Notes under the pieces: generated by a model
The model's input: only the letters and a program-made list of their open reading frames with translations
Databases searched by the model: none
Told to the model about the DNA's origin: nothing
In this document: positions 28,793 to 38,769 of the stretch, in pieces
Position numbering within the stretch: position 1 is the first letter of the stretch
Layout: each line of letters begins with the position of its first letter
Source: Shewanella gelidimarina
GTDB taxonomy: Bacteria > Pseudomonadota > Gammaproteobacteria > Enterobacterales > Shewanellaceae
Assembly: GCF_023283945.1 (NCBI RefSeq)
Contig: NZ_JAKIKW010000003.1
Location: forward strand, 248,001-312,000
Direction of reading: 5' to 3'
Length of the DNA stretch: 64,000 nucleotides
Made by a program: the position numbers and the translations under genes

Positions 28793-31012
28793 TTAATTTC
28801 TAACTAAATCGAGCTCTTCGATTAAGTTGTCAGCATGATCGACTTCATCCATCATCCACAGTATGTATCGAATATCGACATGTACCGCTCGGGTAATTGT
28901 TGGGTTGAAGAACCAGTCTTTGGTAATGGCTTCGTAAGTCGAGTCAAAGTTAAGACCGACTAGCTCGCCTTTGCCGTTAAACACTGGTGAACCTGAATTC
29001 CCCCCCGTGGTGTCGACACTTGATAAGAAGTTGACGGGGACAGAGTTAAATTGCTCTGGCTTGTCTAAGCATGAGAATAGTCGGCATAACCAAGAAGCGG
29101 GATCTTGATAAACATTCTCTACTTTATGACTACCATAACGCTGTTCTTCGATTGCTGTTAATAGCTTAGCCGGTGCATTGAAAGGCTCGACGCCGGTACT
29201 TTTGGCTGGGATCCCTTCTAAGCGAGTAAACGGTTGCTTGTAGAGCGCATCTTTCGACTGGTATCCATCAACCATCCCGTAGGTGATCCGTAACGTGCCG
29301 TTGGCATCTGGGTATACTGGCCAGTTATTTGATTTGTAGTAGGCGATAATGGCTTTCATGTAATCAGGACGTGCCATCGATAGCTGACCCGCCATTGTTT
29401 TTGCTTCTTTTTCGGCTGCCATGTTTTTCTCATACAATGAGACGGCAAGACGAATGAAAGGGTCGGCACTGGTTTCGAAAGCGGTTGCGTCAGCATCCAT
29501 CCAAGCGAGTCGCTTCTGTTTATCCGTTAACGATGTTAGTGCATAAAGTGCGTCCAACTTTTCAGACAATGTGATTTCAACATCGCCTTCATTTAGCGCG
29601 GCATCAAGTTCGCTAACACGAATATCTTGGTTTAGATAAGCTTCTAAATCTTGTAACCATAGTGTTTTATCAACGCTAATGGCAAAGCTCGAATCAAGGC
29701 GTTTTAGGCGTGCTTTAAACATCTTCATGTCACGCTGTTGATAACCTTCTTCTCGCTTAGCATCGGGCTTGGTTTTCTCTTTTGCCAAACGGTATAGCTT
29801 GTTAGCGGTATCGAGTAGCGCGCTGCTTTGAGCACTGTCGAAATAGTAACGTGTTTGACGTTGCTTACGCTGCTCAACCAGTAAGGTTTCGAGCTCATCA
29901 AACTGAGTTTGAAAAGACATGTACGTTTTATCTTGCGCTAACCAAGCTTTAAAATTATCTTCACGGGCTTGCTTAATGCCTGCAATATCGGTGGCTTTAA
30001 ATCCATCGAGCAGTCCGTTGTACTTTTTCATACGGTTGGCCATGCCTGCAAGCTTACCCGCATATTTAATCTTAACGTCGTTATTGGCAGCGCTCATCGT
30101 CTCAATAGTATCGATGCGTAGCTGATAGCGGGTTGCGAGTGTTGGGTATAACCAATTGCTGGCAAACTTGAGTTCGCTGGTTAAGCGATAGCGACTGGTT
30201 GAACCTGGATAACCGGCAACAAAAACACCGTCGCCAGCTTTAACACCGTCAGCGTTAATTTTTAGATAGCTCTTTGGCACATAAGGCACGTTGTCTTTGT
30301 TGAATATTGCAGGTTTACCATCTTTACCCACATAGGCACGTAAGAAAGTGAAATCAGCTGAGTGGCGTGGGTATTCGTAGTTATCGATGTCACCGCCAAA
30401 AGCCGCGGCACTTTCTGGTGGCGCATATACCAAACGAACATCTCGTATAATGAGCTGTTTAGTGAGGTAGTATTCTAGGCCATTGTGAAAGCTTCGCACT
30501 GAGCAGCGATAGTTGTCATCACTTTCACACTCTTTAATCAGCGCCTTACGGTTGGCTTGAATGTTTTCAAAGCGAATGAGTGGATCCTTGCCGATATTCT
30601 GTTTTACCTGTGCAGATACGTCGGTGACGGCTTCAGTAATATAAAGACGTTCATTAGGACCTGCAGTAGGTTCTTTATCTTTACTGCTTGCTAAAAAACC
30701 ATCCGCGAGATAATTATGTTCTTTTTTACTGTTATATTGAATCGCGCGGTAGGCACAATGATGGTTTGTGACAACTAAGCCTTGGGGCGAAACAAAACTG
30801 GCGGTACAATAGCCCAAACCGACAACAGCGTTCATAGGGTAGCTAGTGAGATCCGCTAGCTGTTTAGCAGGAATATCGATACCACGTTCGCTAAGTTTGT
30901 CAGCGATCGAGGGCATTTGATACGGCTGCCACTGTCCTTCATCGGCCTTAACCACAGAGGATGACAACATCCCTGTCGAGAGAGCAATAGCGGCAATCAA
31001 TGCATTGCGCAT
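28793..31012 (-). CDS. Exported S46 family dipeptidyl-peptidase
   Basis: 739 residues: signal peptide 1-23 (cleavage near VKA), then the S46 chymotrypsin-like domain with His in VVTNHHCAYRAIQYNS (about residue 88), Ser in TTGGNSGSPVFNGKGELVGLNFDS (about 675) and the characteristic GGDIDNYEYPRHSADFTFLRAYVGKDGK block with the likely catalytic Asp. S46 enzymes (DPP7/DPP11) remove dipeptides from peptides in the periplasm. A helical insertion (about 330-560) is typical. DPP7 or DPP11 specificity is not decided here. Confidence 0.92.
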   Translation of the reverse strand: MRNALIAAIALSTGMLSSSVVKADEGQWQPYQMPSIADKLSERGIDIPAKQLADLTSYPMNAVVGLGYCTASFVSPQGLVVTNHHCAYRAIQYNSKKEHNYLADGFLASSKDKEPTAGPNERLYITEAVTDVSAQVKQNIGKDPLIRFENIQANRKALIKECESDDNYRCSVRSFHNGLEYYLTKQLIIRDVRLVYAPPESAAAFGGDIDNYEYPRHSADFTFLRAYVGKDGKPAIFNKDNVPYVPKSYLKINADGVKAGDGVFVAGYPGSTSRYRLTSELKFASNWLYPTLATRYQLRIDTIETMSAANNDVKIKYAGKLAGMANRMKKYNGLLDGFKATDIAGIKQAREDNFKAWLAQDKTYMSFQTQFDELETLLVEQRKQRQTRYYFDSAQSSALLDTANKLYRLAKEKTKPDAKREEGYQQRDMKMFKARLKRLDSSFAISVDKTLWLQDLEAYLNQDIRVSELDAALNEGDVEITLSEKLDALYALTSLTDKQKRLAWMDADATAFETSADPFIRLAVSLYEKNMAAEKEAKTMAGQLSMARPDYMKAIIAYYKSNNWPVYPDANGTLRITYGMVDGYQSKDALYKQPFTRLEGIPAKSTGVEPFNAPAKLLTAIEEQRYGSHKVENVYQDPASWLCRLFSCLDKPEQFNSVPVNFLSSVDTTGGNSGSPVFNGKGELVGLNFDSTYEAITKDWFFNPTITRAVHVDIRYILWMMDEVDHADNLIEELDLVRN

Positions 31013-31134
31013 GTTCTTTCCTTATTTTGTTATTGTGTGTTTTTTACCTGCAGGTCGAATGTTGTTAATTGCCTGCTCTGCTTGAGCCCGTTTTATACCA
31101 CATTTTGCCTAATCGTTGGAATTTTGGAGATTTA

Positions 31135-32541
31135 ATGTCACAGCAACGCCCCTTTAAACCTAAAGCAAAGCCCAGAGATATTCAGATGGATGCGCTAAAG
31201 ATGCCACCGCATTCAATTGAAGCAGAGCAATCTGTTTTAGGTGGCTTGATGTTAGATTCTGATGCATGGGACAGAGTTGCTGAAGCCGTCGTTAAAGAAG
31301 ATTTTTATTCTCGCGCCCATGCAACGATTTTCACGGCGATGGAATCTTTAGTGAGTGCCGGTAACCCTATCGATTTGATCACCGTTTCAGAGCAGTTAGA
31401 GCTTACCGATCAATTGGAAGATGTAGGCGGCTTTGCTTATATCGGTGAAATTGCCAAGAACACGCCGAGTGCCGGTAATATTCACTCTTACGCTGACATC
31501 GTGCGTGAGCGTGCCGTTGTTCGTGACATGATTAAAGTGGCCAACGAAATTGCTGACGCTGGTTTTAATCCTGAAGGGCGTAACTCGGGTGAACTACTTG
31601 ATTTAGCCGAGACAAAAGTATTTAAGATTGCTGAGCAGCGCGCCAACGCTAACGAAGGCCCTGAAGACATTAAAAGCATTCTAGAAAAAACCGTCGATAA
31701 AATTGAAGAGCTATACAATAACCCGACCAACGGTGTCACCGGGGTGTCGAGCGGTTTCGGCGAACTCGACAAAATGACAGCAGGTTTCCAGTCGGGTGAT
31801 TTAATTATTGTCGCAGCGCGTCCTTCAATGGGTAAAACCACGTTTGCGATGAACTTGTGTGAGCAAGCGGCATTGAATGAAGATAAACCCGTGCTTATTT
31901 TCAGCTTGGAGATGCCGTCAGAACAGATCATGATGCGTATGTTGGCATCACTTGGACGAGTCGATCAGACCAAAATTCGTACCGGCCAGTTAGATGACGA
32001 TGATTGGGCACGTGTATCGTCCACCATGGGCATCATGCTCGAGCAAGGCAAGATGTATATCGATGATGGTTCAGGTTTAACACCGACCGATGTGCGAAGC
32101 CGAGCAAGACGTGTTGCGCGTGAATATGGCGGGCTATCGATGATCATGATCGATTACCTCCAATTGATGCAGGTTCCCGCACTGAAAGATAACCGTACCT
32201 TGGAAATTTCTGAGATCTCTCGTTCGTTAAAAGCTTTGGCGAAGGAGCTAGAAATTCCCGTTGTAGCACTATCACAGCTAAACCGTTCATTGGAGCAACG
32301 TGCTGATAAACGACCAATTAACTCGGATTTGCGTGAATCTGGTGCAATTGAGCAAGATGCGGATTTGATCATGTTTATTTACCGTGACGAAGTGTATAAC
32401 GATGATTCGGAAGATAAAGGCACCGCAGAGATTATTATTGGTAAGCAGCGTAACGGCCCAATTGGGCGTGTGCGGCTAACATTCCAAGGCCAATACTCTC
32501 GTTTTGATAATTATGCTGGCCCACAGTTTGAAGAAGATTAA
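31135..32541 (+). CDS. dnaB: Replicative DNA helicase DnaB
   Basis: 468 residues from ATG 31135, with TTGGAGA 5 bases upstream. N-terminal domain begins MPPHSIEAEQSVLGGLMLD; the RecA-like domain has Walker A ARPSMGKTT, Walker B MIMIDYLQLM and the hexamer arginine-finger region RESGAIEQDADLIMFIYRDEVY. No intein interrupts the usual insertion points. Sits between the S6 operon and alr, as in other gammaproteobacteria. Confidence 0.98.
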   Translation: MSQQRPFKPKAKPRDIQMDALKMPPHSIEAEQSVLGGLMLDSDAWDRVAEAVVKEDFYSRAHATIFTAMESLVSAGNPIDLITVSEQLELTDQLEDVGGFAYIGEIAKNTPSAGNIHSYADIVRERAVVRDMIKVANEIADAGFNPEGRNSGELLDLAETKVFKIAEQRANANEGPEDIKSILEKTVDKIEELYNNPTNGVTGVSSGFGELDKMTAGFQSGDLIIVAARPSMGKTTFAMNLCEQAALNEDKPVLIFSLEMPSEQIMMRMLASLGRVDQTKIRTGQLDDDDWARVSSTMGIMLEQGKMYIDDGSGLTPTDVRSRARRVAREYGGLSMIMIDYLQLMQVPALKDNRTLEISEISRSLKALAKELEIPVVALSQLNRSLEQRADKRPINSDLRESGAIEQDADLIMFIYRDEVYNDDSEDKGTAEIIIGKQRNGPIGRVRLTFQGQYSRFDNYAGPQFEED

Positions 32542-32584
32542 ATTGAGTTTATAAAAGTTTTTATGCAACACAATTAACTACAAT

Positions 32585-32610
32585 AGAGCCTCATTGAGGC
32601 TCTTATTTTT
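32585..32610 (+). terminator. Rho-independent terminator of dnaB
   Basis: AGAGCCTC (32585-32592) pairs with GAGGCTCT (32596-32603) with a 3-base loop, followed by TATTTTTT. Confidence 0.8.
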
Positions 32611-32634
32611 TGATTAGATACAACAAGGTTACTC

Positions 32635-33711
32635 TTGAAACCATTCCCACGAGCAGAAATCAGCCGTAAAGCGCTCAAGCATAATTTGGCGCGGCTACAT
32701 GAGTTAGCACCGTCAAGCAAAGTCATGGCGGTGGTTAAAGCTAATGGCTATGGTCATGGCCTACTTAATGTTGCCCAATGCTTAGATGATGCCGATGGTT
32801 TTGGCTTAGCTCGCTTAGAAGAAGCGTTAGCGTTACGCGCCGGTGGCGTTAAAGCCAAGCTACTCTTGCTCGAAGGCTTTTTTCGGGTGGGCGATCTTAC
32901 CACGCTAGTGGAGCATAATATCGATACTGTGGTGCATCATGAATCTCAGCTTGAGATGTTAGAAAGCGCCGCTCTAGCAAAACCGGTGACCGTTTGGCTT
33001 AAAGTCGATAGCGGAATGCATCGTCTTGGTTTTTCTCCTGAACAGTTTGATTCAACTTATCAACGGCTATTGGCCAATGATAATGTTGCCAAGCCTATTC
33101 ATTTAATGACGCATTTTGCCTGCGCTGATGAGCCGAATAATCCGAGTACAGCAGCGCAACAGAAAGTGTTTGACGCGTTAACGCAAGATTTGCCTGGAGA
33201 TCGCACTTTAGCCAATTCTGCTGGCACACTTTTCTGGCAGCCAAGCCAAGCAGACTGGATTAGACCGGGGATTGCACTTTATGGTGTGTCACCTGTTTTA
33301 GGGGATTTAGGCACAAAGCACGGTTTGATCCCCGCGATGGATTTAGTATCGCAACTGATTGCAATTAGAGAGCATAAAGCGGGCGAGCCTGCTGGGTATG
33401 GTAGCTTTTGGACTGCGGAAACAGACACCAAATTGGGCGTTGTCGCAATAGGTTATGGTGATGGTTATCCGCGAAATGCTCCGCTTGGCACACCGGTGTT
33501 GGTGAATGGACGTTTGGTGCCGATTGTGGGCAGAGTGTCGATGGACATGTTGACGGTTGATCTTGGTGTCGATGCCAAAGATAAAGTAGGCGATCTCGCT
33601 GTCTTATGGGGTAAAGATCTGCCGGTTGAAGAGGTCGCTGAACATATTGGTACCATAGCCTACGAGCTTGTCACCAAACTGACACCCCGAGTCGCTGTTT
33701 GCCTAGATTGA
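32635..33711 (+). CDS. alr: Alanine racemase
   Basis: 358-residue PLP enzyme that interconverts L- and D-alanine for peptidoglycan. PLP Lys in [13 protein letters not shown] (about residue 34) and catalytic Tyr in [15 protein letters not shown] (about residue 255) are present; [14 protein letters not shown] is the conserved C-terminal motif. TTG start with AAGG 5-6 bases upstream and no better ATG. Downstream of dnaB as in E. coli. Confidence 0.96.
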   Translation: MKPFPRAEISRKALKHNLARLHELAPSSKVMAVVKANGYGHGLLNVAQCLDDADGFGLARLEEALALRAGGVKAKLLLLEGFFRVGDLTTLVEHNIDTVVHHESQLEMLESAALAKPVTVWLKVDSGMHRLGFSPEQFDSTYQRLLANDNVAKPIHLMTHFACADEPNNPSTAAQQKVFDALTQDLPGDRTLANSAGTLFWQPSQADWIRPGIALYGVSPVLGDLGTKHGLIPAMDLVSQLIAIREHKAGEPAGYGSFWTAETDTKLGVVAIGYGDGYPRNAPLGTPVLVNGRLVPIVGRVSMDMLTVDLGVDAKDKVGDLAVLWGKDLPVEEVAEHIGTIAYELVTKLTPRVAVCLD

Positions 33712-33780
33712 GCAAGTAACAAATTTATGTGCTGCTGTGATGAGGCCGGATGCCCATCATCAGTGTGAAGATGTCTTAAA

Positions 33781-35058
33781 TTGAAAATACATTCATTAAT
33801 TCCCGCTGCAATGTTGTTGATGCAGCCAATGGCATTTGCCTACCCTAATATAGAAACAAAGCCGCAAATTCAATCGGCTAATACTACCGATACACCATCA
33901 GAACAACCGCAAGCTGACTTAGCCGTTGCAACGCCACCCAGTGCCGAATTCGTCGCCGTGCCGTTTGCGTTCTCGTCTGAATCGCTGAGTACCGCATTGG
34001 GCGGAGCCGTGGTAGTGAAGCATGCTGGCCAAGTACAAGCCTCTATATTGGGCATCGGTTTATACAGTACTAACGACAGTTGGGTGACCTATTTAAGTGC
34101 ACGTAATTATCAAATTCCTCAAGTCGATAGCTGGCTATTTTCGGTAGAAACCTATCAAGCCCAGTTTAAAGAGGGGATCTATTATCTCTCTGAATTGCCG
34201 CAGCTCAATCAAGAGGCAGATAAAGTCGTTACCCTTGGTGATGAGTCATACACTCGATTTCATGCTCAATATGTGTTGCCTTGGGGCCGAGGCGTTAATG
34301 GCGCTGCCCGCAGTCTTGCAAGATCTGAAGAAGCAATTAAGTGGAATCCGTTAACATCGGGCGTGACGAGCATTAAAGTCAGTCCATTTGTGCAAACGCG
34401 CGAGCTGCAAAGCTATGAGTATTTGCCACAAAAATCCCAAGGTGTCGCGTTAGAGCTCGATTGGGATAATCGTGACAATGGTAAAAATAGCACTCAAGGT
34501 GGCCAAATAAGCCTCAAGTTCAGTCGAGACTTTGGTTCGGAAGACCGCAGCAGTTGGACTACCTGGGAGTTTGAACAAAGTGCATTTTTAGCAATCGGGG
34601 CTAGTGATTGGTTTGCTAAGCAGATCATGGCGTTTAACTTCTACTTAGCTGACACGCCAACTTGGAATACACAAAGCGGCGATAACTATCATCGCCCGCC
34701 GACATTCGCAGGGATTAGTTTAGGTGGTTTTGACCGCTTACGAGGCTATGCCAGTAAGCGTTTTACCGGGCGCTCAGCGGTACTTTATTCCGCCGAGTAC
34801 CGAATTCAGCCAAAATGGCAGCCGTTACAAGAGTGGCCCGTGTTTAACTTATACAATGTACCTTGGTGGCAATGGGTTGCATTTGCCGAGGCAGGGCAGG
34901 TTGCCGATGAGTTTAATGCAGAAGCGTTGCACGATGACTTAAAGTGGTCAGCGGGTATTGGCGCAAGGTTTGAAGTCGAAAGTGTTGTCGTTAGAGCAGA
35001 GCTGGCTTTTGGCAGTGAAGATCGTCAATTCTGGGTGATGGTGAATCAGCCCTTCTAA
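33781..35058 (+). CDS. Omp85/BamA-like outer-membrane barrel protein
   Basis: 425 residues: signal peptide 1-20 (MKIHSLIPAAMLLMQPMAFA), a low-complexity Thr/Gln/Pro stretch (25-55), then a region ending in a C-terminal beta-barrel. SPFVQTRELQSYEYLPQKSQGVALELDWDNRDNGKNSTQGG and GISLGGFDRLRGYASKRFTGRSAVLYSAEYRIQP match the surface-antigen (Bac_surface_Ag) barrel, with GGFDRLRGY corresponding to the Omp85 VRGF-type motif. No POTRA domains are visible. TTG start, ribosome site weak. Physiological role unknown. Confidence 0.8.
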   Translation: MKIHSLIPAAMLLMQPMAFAYPNIETKPQIQSANTTDTPSEQPQADLAVATPPSAEFVAVPFAFSSESLSTALGGAVVVKHAGQVQASILGIGLYSTNDSWVTYLSARNYQIPQVDSWLFSVETYQAQFKEGIYYLSELPQLNQEADKVVTLGDESYTRFHAQYVLPWGRGVNGAARSLARSEEAIKWNPLTSGVTSIKVSPFVQTRELQSYEYLPQKSQGVALELDWDNRDNGKNSTQGGQISLKFSRDFGSEDRSSWTTWEFEQSAFLAIGASDWFAKQIMAFNFYLADTPTWNTQSGDNYHRPPTFAGISLGGFDRLRGYASKRFTGRSAVLYSAEYRIQPKWQPLQEWPVFNLYNVPWWQWVAFAEAGQVADEFNAEALHDDLKWSAGIGARFEVESVVVRAELAFGSEDRQFWVMVNQPF

Positions 35059-35133
35059 ATCAAAGGTGTTAATGGCGCTATTTGATGGCTTTCTATCGAA
35101 GTCATTTCTCAGGATAGTTGCTCTTGAATATAC

Positions 35134-35160
35134 AAAAAAGGCACCCGAGGGTGCCTTTGG
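35134..35160. terminator. Bidirectional terminator between barrel gene and decaheme gene
   Basis: AAAAGGCACC and GGTGCCTTT pair around CGAG (stem core 35140-35145 with 35150-35155). It lies between convergent genes, and T runs are present in both directions. Confidence 0.75.
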
Positions 35161-35228
35161 CTTTTGCAGGGATAAATCGTTAGAGTAAACCTAGGGACAA
35201 GTTAGGACTCTGTTGTTACTGGGACTGC

Positions 35229-37409
35229 TTATAAAGTAAATCCATGATGCTCCATTACTTTTTCCGGGCTGTGGCAAGTAGCACAGGCTTCTTTCGCATC
35301 TTTTGCGTTACCCGCATCATTGACATCAACAATATGCTCGGCATCTTTATTGGCACCGAAATAACCACCATTGCTGTTGATATGAGACATTGCTGAGTCA
35401 GACAGGTACTTCTGGTGACAGCTCATACACGCTGCCGCATCAGGAGAGGCATACCAAGTTTCAACAACTTCATCAGCAGCCGGGCTTTGAGTGCTAGGAA
35501 TCGCATGAGCTTGACCTGCATTACGGCCTAACTCAAAACCATACTTAAGACCACCATAACCTTCTACAGCCGAGTGACACGTTGTACAATCAGTCTTAAG
35601 GATTGTGCCGCTACCACCGTGACCATTATCATGACCTTGCGCTTTATGGGCTTTGTACATGAAGCTTGTTGATTTAAGTAAGTCAGCACCATTGCTGGCT
35701 TTGCCATTACCTTTAAGGCTCTTATCGTTAGTATGACAAGCGATACAGTTCACACCATTTGAATCATGGTAAAACTCATAGCTATGACAACCATGACAAG
35801 AGGCAGTATCGACAATCGAACGACGTTCGCCGACAACGGCTTCAGCATTGGCTAGCACAGTGCGATAAGCAGGGGTTTGAACATAAGCTGGGTAGGCGTT
35901 TTCAGCATCACAGCCAGTACGCTTGTCTGTTCCTTCTTCAAAACACACTTTAAGTACGGGGAGTACTTCTAATGAACGTGAAGCGATGTCAGTTGGGAAG
36001 TTAATGGTCACAGCTACACTGACTGTGTTATCAGCATTCCAAATCGCTTTAGTCTCATCTTTAATATCGATGCGACGTTGGCTATAGGGGGCTTGATTGT
36101 AATCTGGGTAATCTTTTTCTACATCCCAGCTCACGACCATGTATGGCTTACTATAACCTTGCTTATAGACTTCATCTTTAGAGGCTAACTCACCATTCGC
36201 ATCCATCACTTTCATGTCAAACTTAATCAGATTAGCAGCATCGATAGTCACATTCATCACTTCAACACTGTAATCTTTAGCCGCTTGGTAAGGCTTAGCA
36301 GCTTGTGCATGCACTTCGACACTATGACAATCGGTACAAACCAATTCAGGGTTCTTATCTGACTTATGCTGTGCAGGTGAGTCGGTATGGCAACCCGTAC
36401 ATGCGTTTGCATTCGCATTGGTAAGCCACAGATCTTTGTCTGCTAATTCTTCATCTTGGACATGGCAAACTGCACAGTCCATAAAGGGTTTAGTTGGGAA
36501 AGCAGGATAATCGAATGCATGATCGCCACCATAGCCAGCGATGGTGTAAGGCATAGGAACTACATTACCTTCGGCATCTTTACCTTCACGCTCAGGTCCC
36601 ATATGGATAGCATGCAGCATATGGCCTAATTCAACAGAAACATCATTTGGATCTGAAACAATGCCGTTATGGCATGACTGACAATTTTCAAGGTCAAGTC
36701 TGCGACCACCGTGAGCCTTTAAGCTGTCTGGTTGGTGACAGGTGTAACACGTTTCAAGAGCTACTAGCTCACGAGTCTCTACACCCTCAGTCGCATTCGT
36801 CGCTGGGATCCAGTCATAGTGCGCGTTCTCTGCCAGCTCGTGACCAGAGGCATACTCAAACTGCATCTCGATAGCAATACGCTGCGTCAATTCAGGGTCG
36901 AAAACGACTCCTGCAGGATCGACGGCGGTGGTGAGATTAGTACTAAACGTATAGGTATAGGCGCCATCTTTATGATCGACTAAACACTCCTCACAGTTTT
37001 TTATTTGCTCAAAACCTTGCTCAAAGGTAGTGCCAGCATCGTTTGTTGCGTCATTTAATAGAGAGATCCATTGCTTTAGATCTGATCCTTCATTTGTTTT
37101 TAGCTGGGCTAATGAGAAGCGGAAATCATGAAACTCATTTTTTGCGCTTAGACCATAAAGTCCAATGCCCTCTTTATTTTCAAGATCGAAATCAAGGGTA
37201 ATGATACCGTCAGCATATTTAGCATTACTGATTTCAGCAATTGCCTCTGCAGCCATATCGATATGTAATCCAGAGGTCCCGGGAGCACCCGGTCCTCCTG
37301 GTTGTCCATCTTCACCATTATTCCCATCTTCACCATCTGAACAGCCTGAGATTAGAAATGCGGAGCTAATCAACAGTGCTAACGATGCTTTTTTTGTTGT
37401 TATCATCAT
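35229..37409 (-). CDS. OmcA-family decaheme outer-membrane cytochrome
   Basis: 726 residues from ATG 37409 (AAGGAACG just upstream). Lipoprotein signal with lipobox LISGC, a collagen-like Gly-rich spacer (GEDGNNGEDGQPGGPGAPG), and ten CXXCH hemes: CYTCH, CQSCH, CAVCH, CTGCH, CTDCH, CHGCH, CIACH, CTTCH, CMSCH, CATCH. CEECLVDHKDGAYTYTF matches the non-heme CXXC of domain I in S. oneidensis OmcA, as do HGGRRLDLENCQSCH and SCHQKYLSD. Such proteins pass electrons to extracellular metals or flavins. No mtrA/mtrB partners are in the window. Symbol withheld because paralogues exist. Confidence 0.93.
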   Translation of the reverse strand: MMITTKKASLALLISSAFLISGCSDGEDGNNGEDGQPGGPGAPGTSGLHIDMAAEAIAEISNAKYADGIITLDFDLENKEGIGLYGLSAKNEFHDFRFSLAQLKTNEGSDLKQWISLLNDATNDAGTTFEQGFEQIKNCEECLVDHKDGAYTYTFSTNLTTAVDPAGVVFDPELTQRIAIEMQFEYASGHELAENAHYDWIPATNATEGVETRELVALETCYTCHQPDSLKAHGGRRLDLENCQSCHNGIVSDPNDVSVELGHMLHAIHMGPEREGKDAEGNVVPMPYTIAGYGGDHAFDYPAFPTKPFMDCAVCHVQDEELADKDLWLTNANANACTGCHTDSPAQHKSDKNPELVCTDCHSVEVHAQAAKPYQAAKDYSVEVMNVTIDAANLIKFDMKVMDANGELASKDEVYKQGYSKPYMVVSWDVEKDYPDYNQAPYSQRRIDIKDETKAIWNADNTVSVAVTINFPTDIASRSLEVLPVLKVCFEEGTDKRTGCDAENAYPAYVQTPAYRTVLANAEAVVGERRSIVDTASCHGCHSYEFYHDSNGVNCIACHTNDKSLKGNGKASNGADLLKSTSFMYKAHKAQGHDNGHGGSGTILKTDCTTCHSAVEGYGGLKYGFELGRNAGQAHAIPSTQSPAADEVVETWYASPDAAACMSCHQKYLSDSAMSHINSNGGYFGANKDAEHIVDVNDAGNAKDAKEACATCHSPEKVMEHHGFTL

Positions 37410-37808
37410 ACGTTCCTTAAAAGTAACCACTTTTGGTTGTTAAAATGTTAAAGATTTTGGATGATTGTGGATATGAGGTCGGTCACTGATACGGAATGAT
37501 GTTTTGTAGTCGATATAACTACTTGTTGTTGCATTTATTAGGATTTAACTCTGTCTTTTGTTGGTTTGTTAGTTTGTTATCTTTTTTTGTGGGTGTTTTT
37601 TGGTGTGTAACTCCGATATGCGTTAGATGGAAATGTGAAATTCGCATCTTGCAAATCTGAAACTGTCGCTTTCATTGATTTGGGTATGTAAGTCACAGAA
37701 TTGAGGTGTAACGAAGTAAAGGTCGCAAACTTTGAGCATGCGTATAGCTGAGCTATAAATATGCGGCTAAATTAGTAAACACTGTGTTAATGAGTATTCA
37801 GAGGCTGA
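37410..37808. other. Divergent regulatory region between decaheme gene and LysR pair
   Basis: 399 bases without a gene. It holds a 55-base G/T-rich stretch (about 37553-37608), a small inverted repeat GTAGT-N7-ACTAC (37508-37524), and a CRP half-site-like AAATGTGA (37631-37638) whose second half is poor. Both the cytochrome and the first LysR gene must be driven from here. Confidence 0.45.
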
Positions 37809-38768
37809 ATGAATAAATTAAATACCAACAGTTTATTTGATATTCAAGTATTTGTTTTATTATACGAATCACTAAATGCAACAATTGTCAGTCAGGTACT
37901 AGGCGTTCCCGCTTCCAAAGTCAGTCGGAGCTTAAAATCGATTAGACATTCTTTGGATGCACCGCTATTTATTAGAAAACAGCAGGGATTTGAAAGAAGC
38001 AGCTTTGCTGATGATATATATCCTAAAATGAAAAAAATAGTACAGCTGGCCAAAAAATGCGCAGAGATTGACATTGACCAAGATAAAGCGAGAAAACGAG
38101 AGTTGATCATTGCTTGTCCTCCAACCTTATCGCTGAATCTTTTACGCCATTTACAAAAAAGAGCGTCAGCAGAAAATGAAGACTATGTATTCCATATTAA
38201 ATCCTGTAACAGCAACATCGGAGAGTTATTAAAGCAGCAGCGTGTTGATATAGCCGTCACGTATAGCGCTTATAACACTGAGCAGTTGTCTTCAACGTTA
38301 ATCGTCAAGTCAGACGCCTACGTCATGGTTGCGAGGCATGGTCACCCACTTTTGACTGCAAATCAGCCGTTGCTACTGAGTGACATTATCGATCATCCAT
38401 ATATTAGTTTTGCGGGTAATGAACAGGAAGACATTACTGATCCCCTTGAATGTTATGCCCTCGATACTAATAGTGACTTAAATGTAGTTGCAAAAGTGTG
38501 TTTACTTGCGGACTTAATGCTGCAATTGGAACACAGTAATGCCATAGCACTTTTATGTTATAAAGATGCAATTGAGTTTCTATGTCAGCGAGGCGATATA
38601 GCTGCGTTAGAGTTGGACTATTCTATCTGCAAGTTAATTAATCAGCGAAGTGGGCACTATCATCACTATATTACCCAAACAAGAAAAAGTTCGTTAATAC
38701 CCACTTGGTTAAGTCATGAAATTCAGACTTATATAAAAGGTAATATGACGTTGCCGGCTGGAGGTTGA
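37809..38768 (+). CDS. LysR-type transcriptional regulator (first of tandem pair)
   Basis: 319 residues. N-terminal helix-turn-helix (about 8-65; LFDIQVFVLLYESLNATIVSQVLGVPASKVSRSLKSIR) and a C-terminal periplasmic-binding-like effector domain (about 95-300). The effector is unknown. It is divergent from the decaheme cytochrome gene, the usual arrangement for a LysR target, and its stop lies one base before the next LysR gene. Confidence 0.87.
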   Translation: MNKLNTNSLFDIQVFVLLYESLNATIVSQVLGVPASKVSRSLKSIRHSLDAPLFIRKQQGFERSSFADDIYPKMKKIVQLAKKCAEIDIDQDKARKRELIIACPPTLSLNLLRHLQKRASAENEDYVFHIKSCNSNIGELLKQQRVDIAVTYSAYNTEQLSSTLIVKSDAYVMVARHGHPLLTANQPLLLSDIIDHPYISFAGNEQEDITDPLECYALDTNSDLNVVAKVCLLADLMLQLEHSNAIALLCYKDAIEFLCQRGDIAALELDYSICKLINQRSGHYHHYITQTRKSSLIPTWLSHEIQTYIKGNMTLPAGG

Positions 38769-38769
38769 T

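Noticed and set aside
37626..37650. CRP site upstream of the decaheme gene
   Set aside because: Only the left half (AATGTGA) matches; the right half has almost no agreement.
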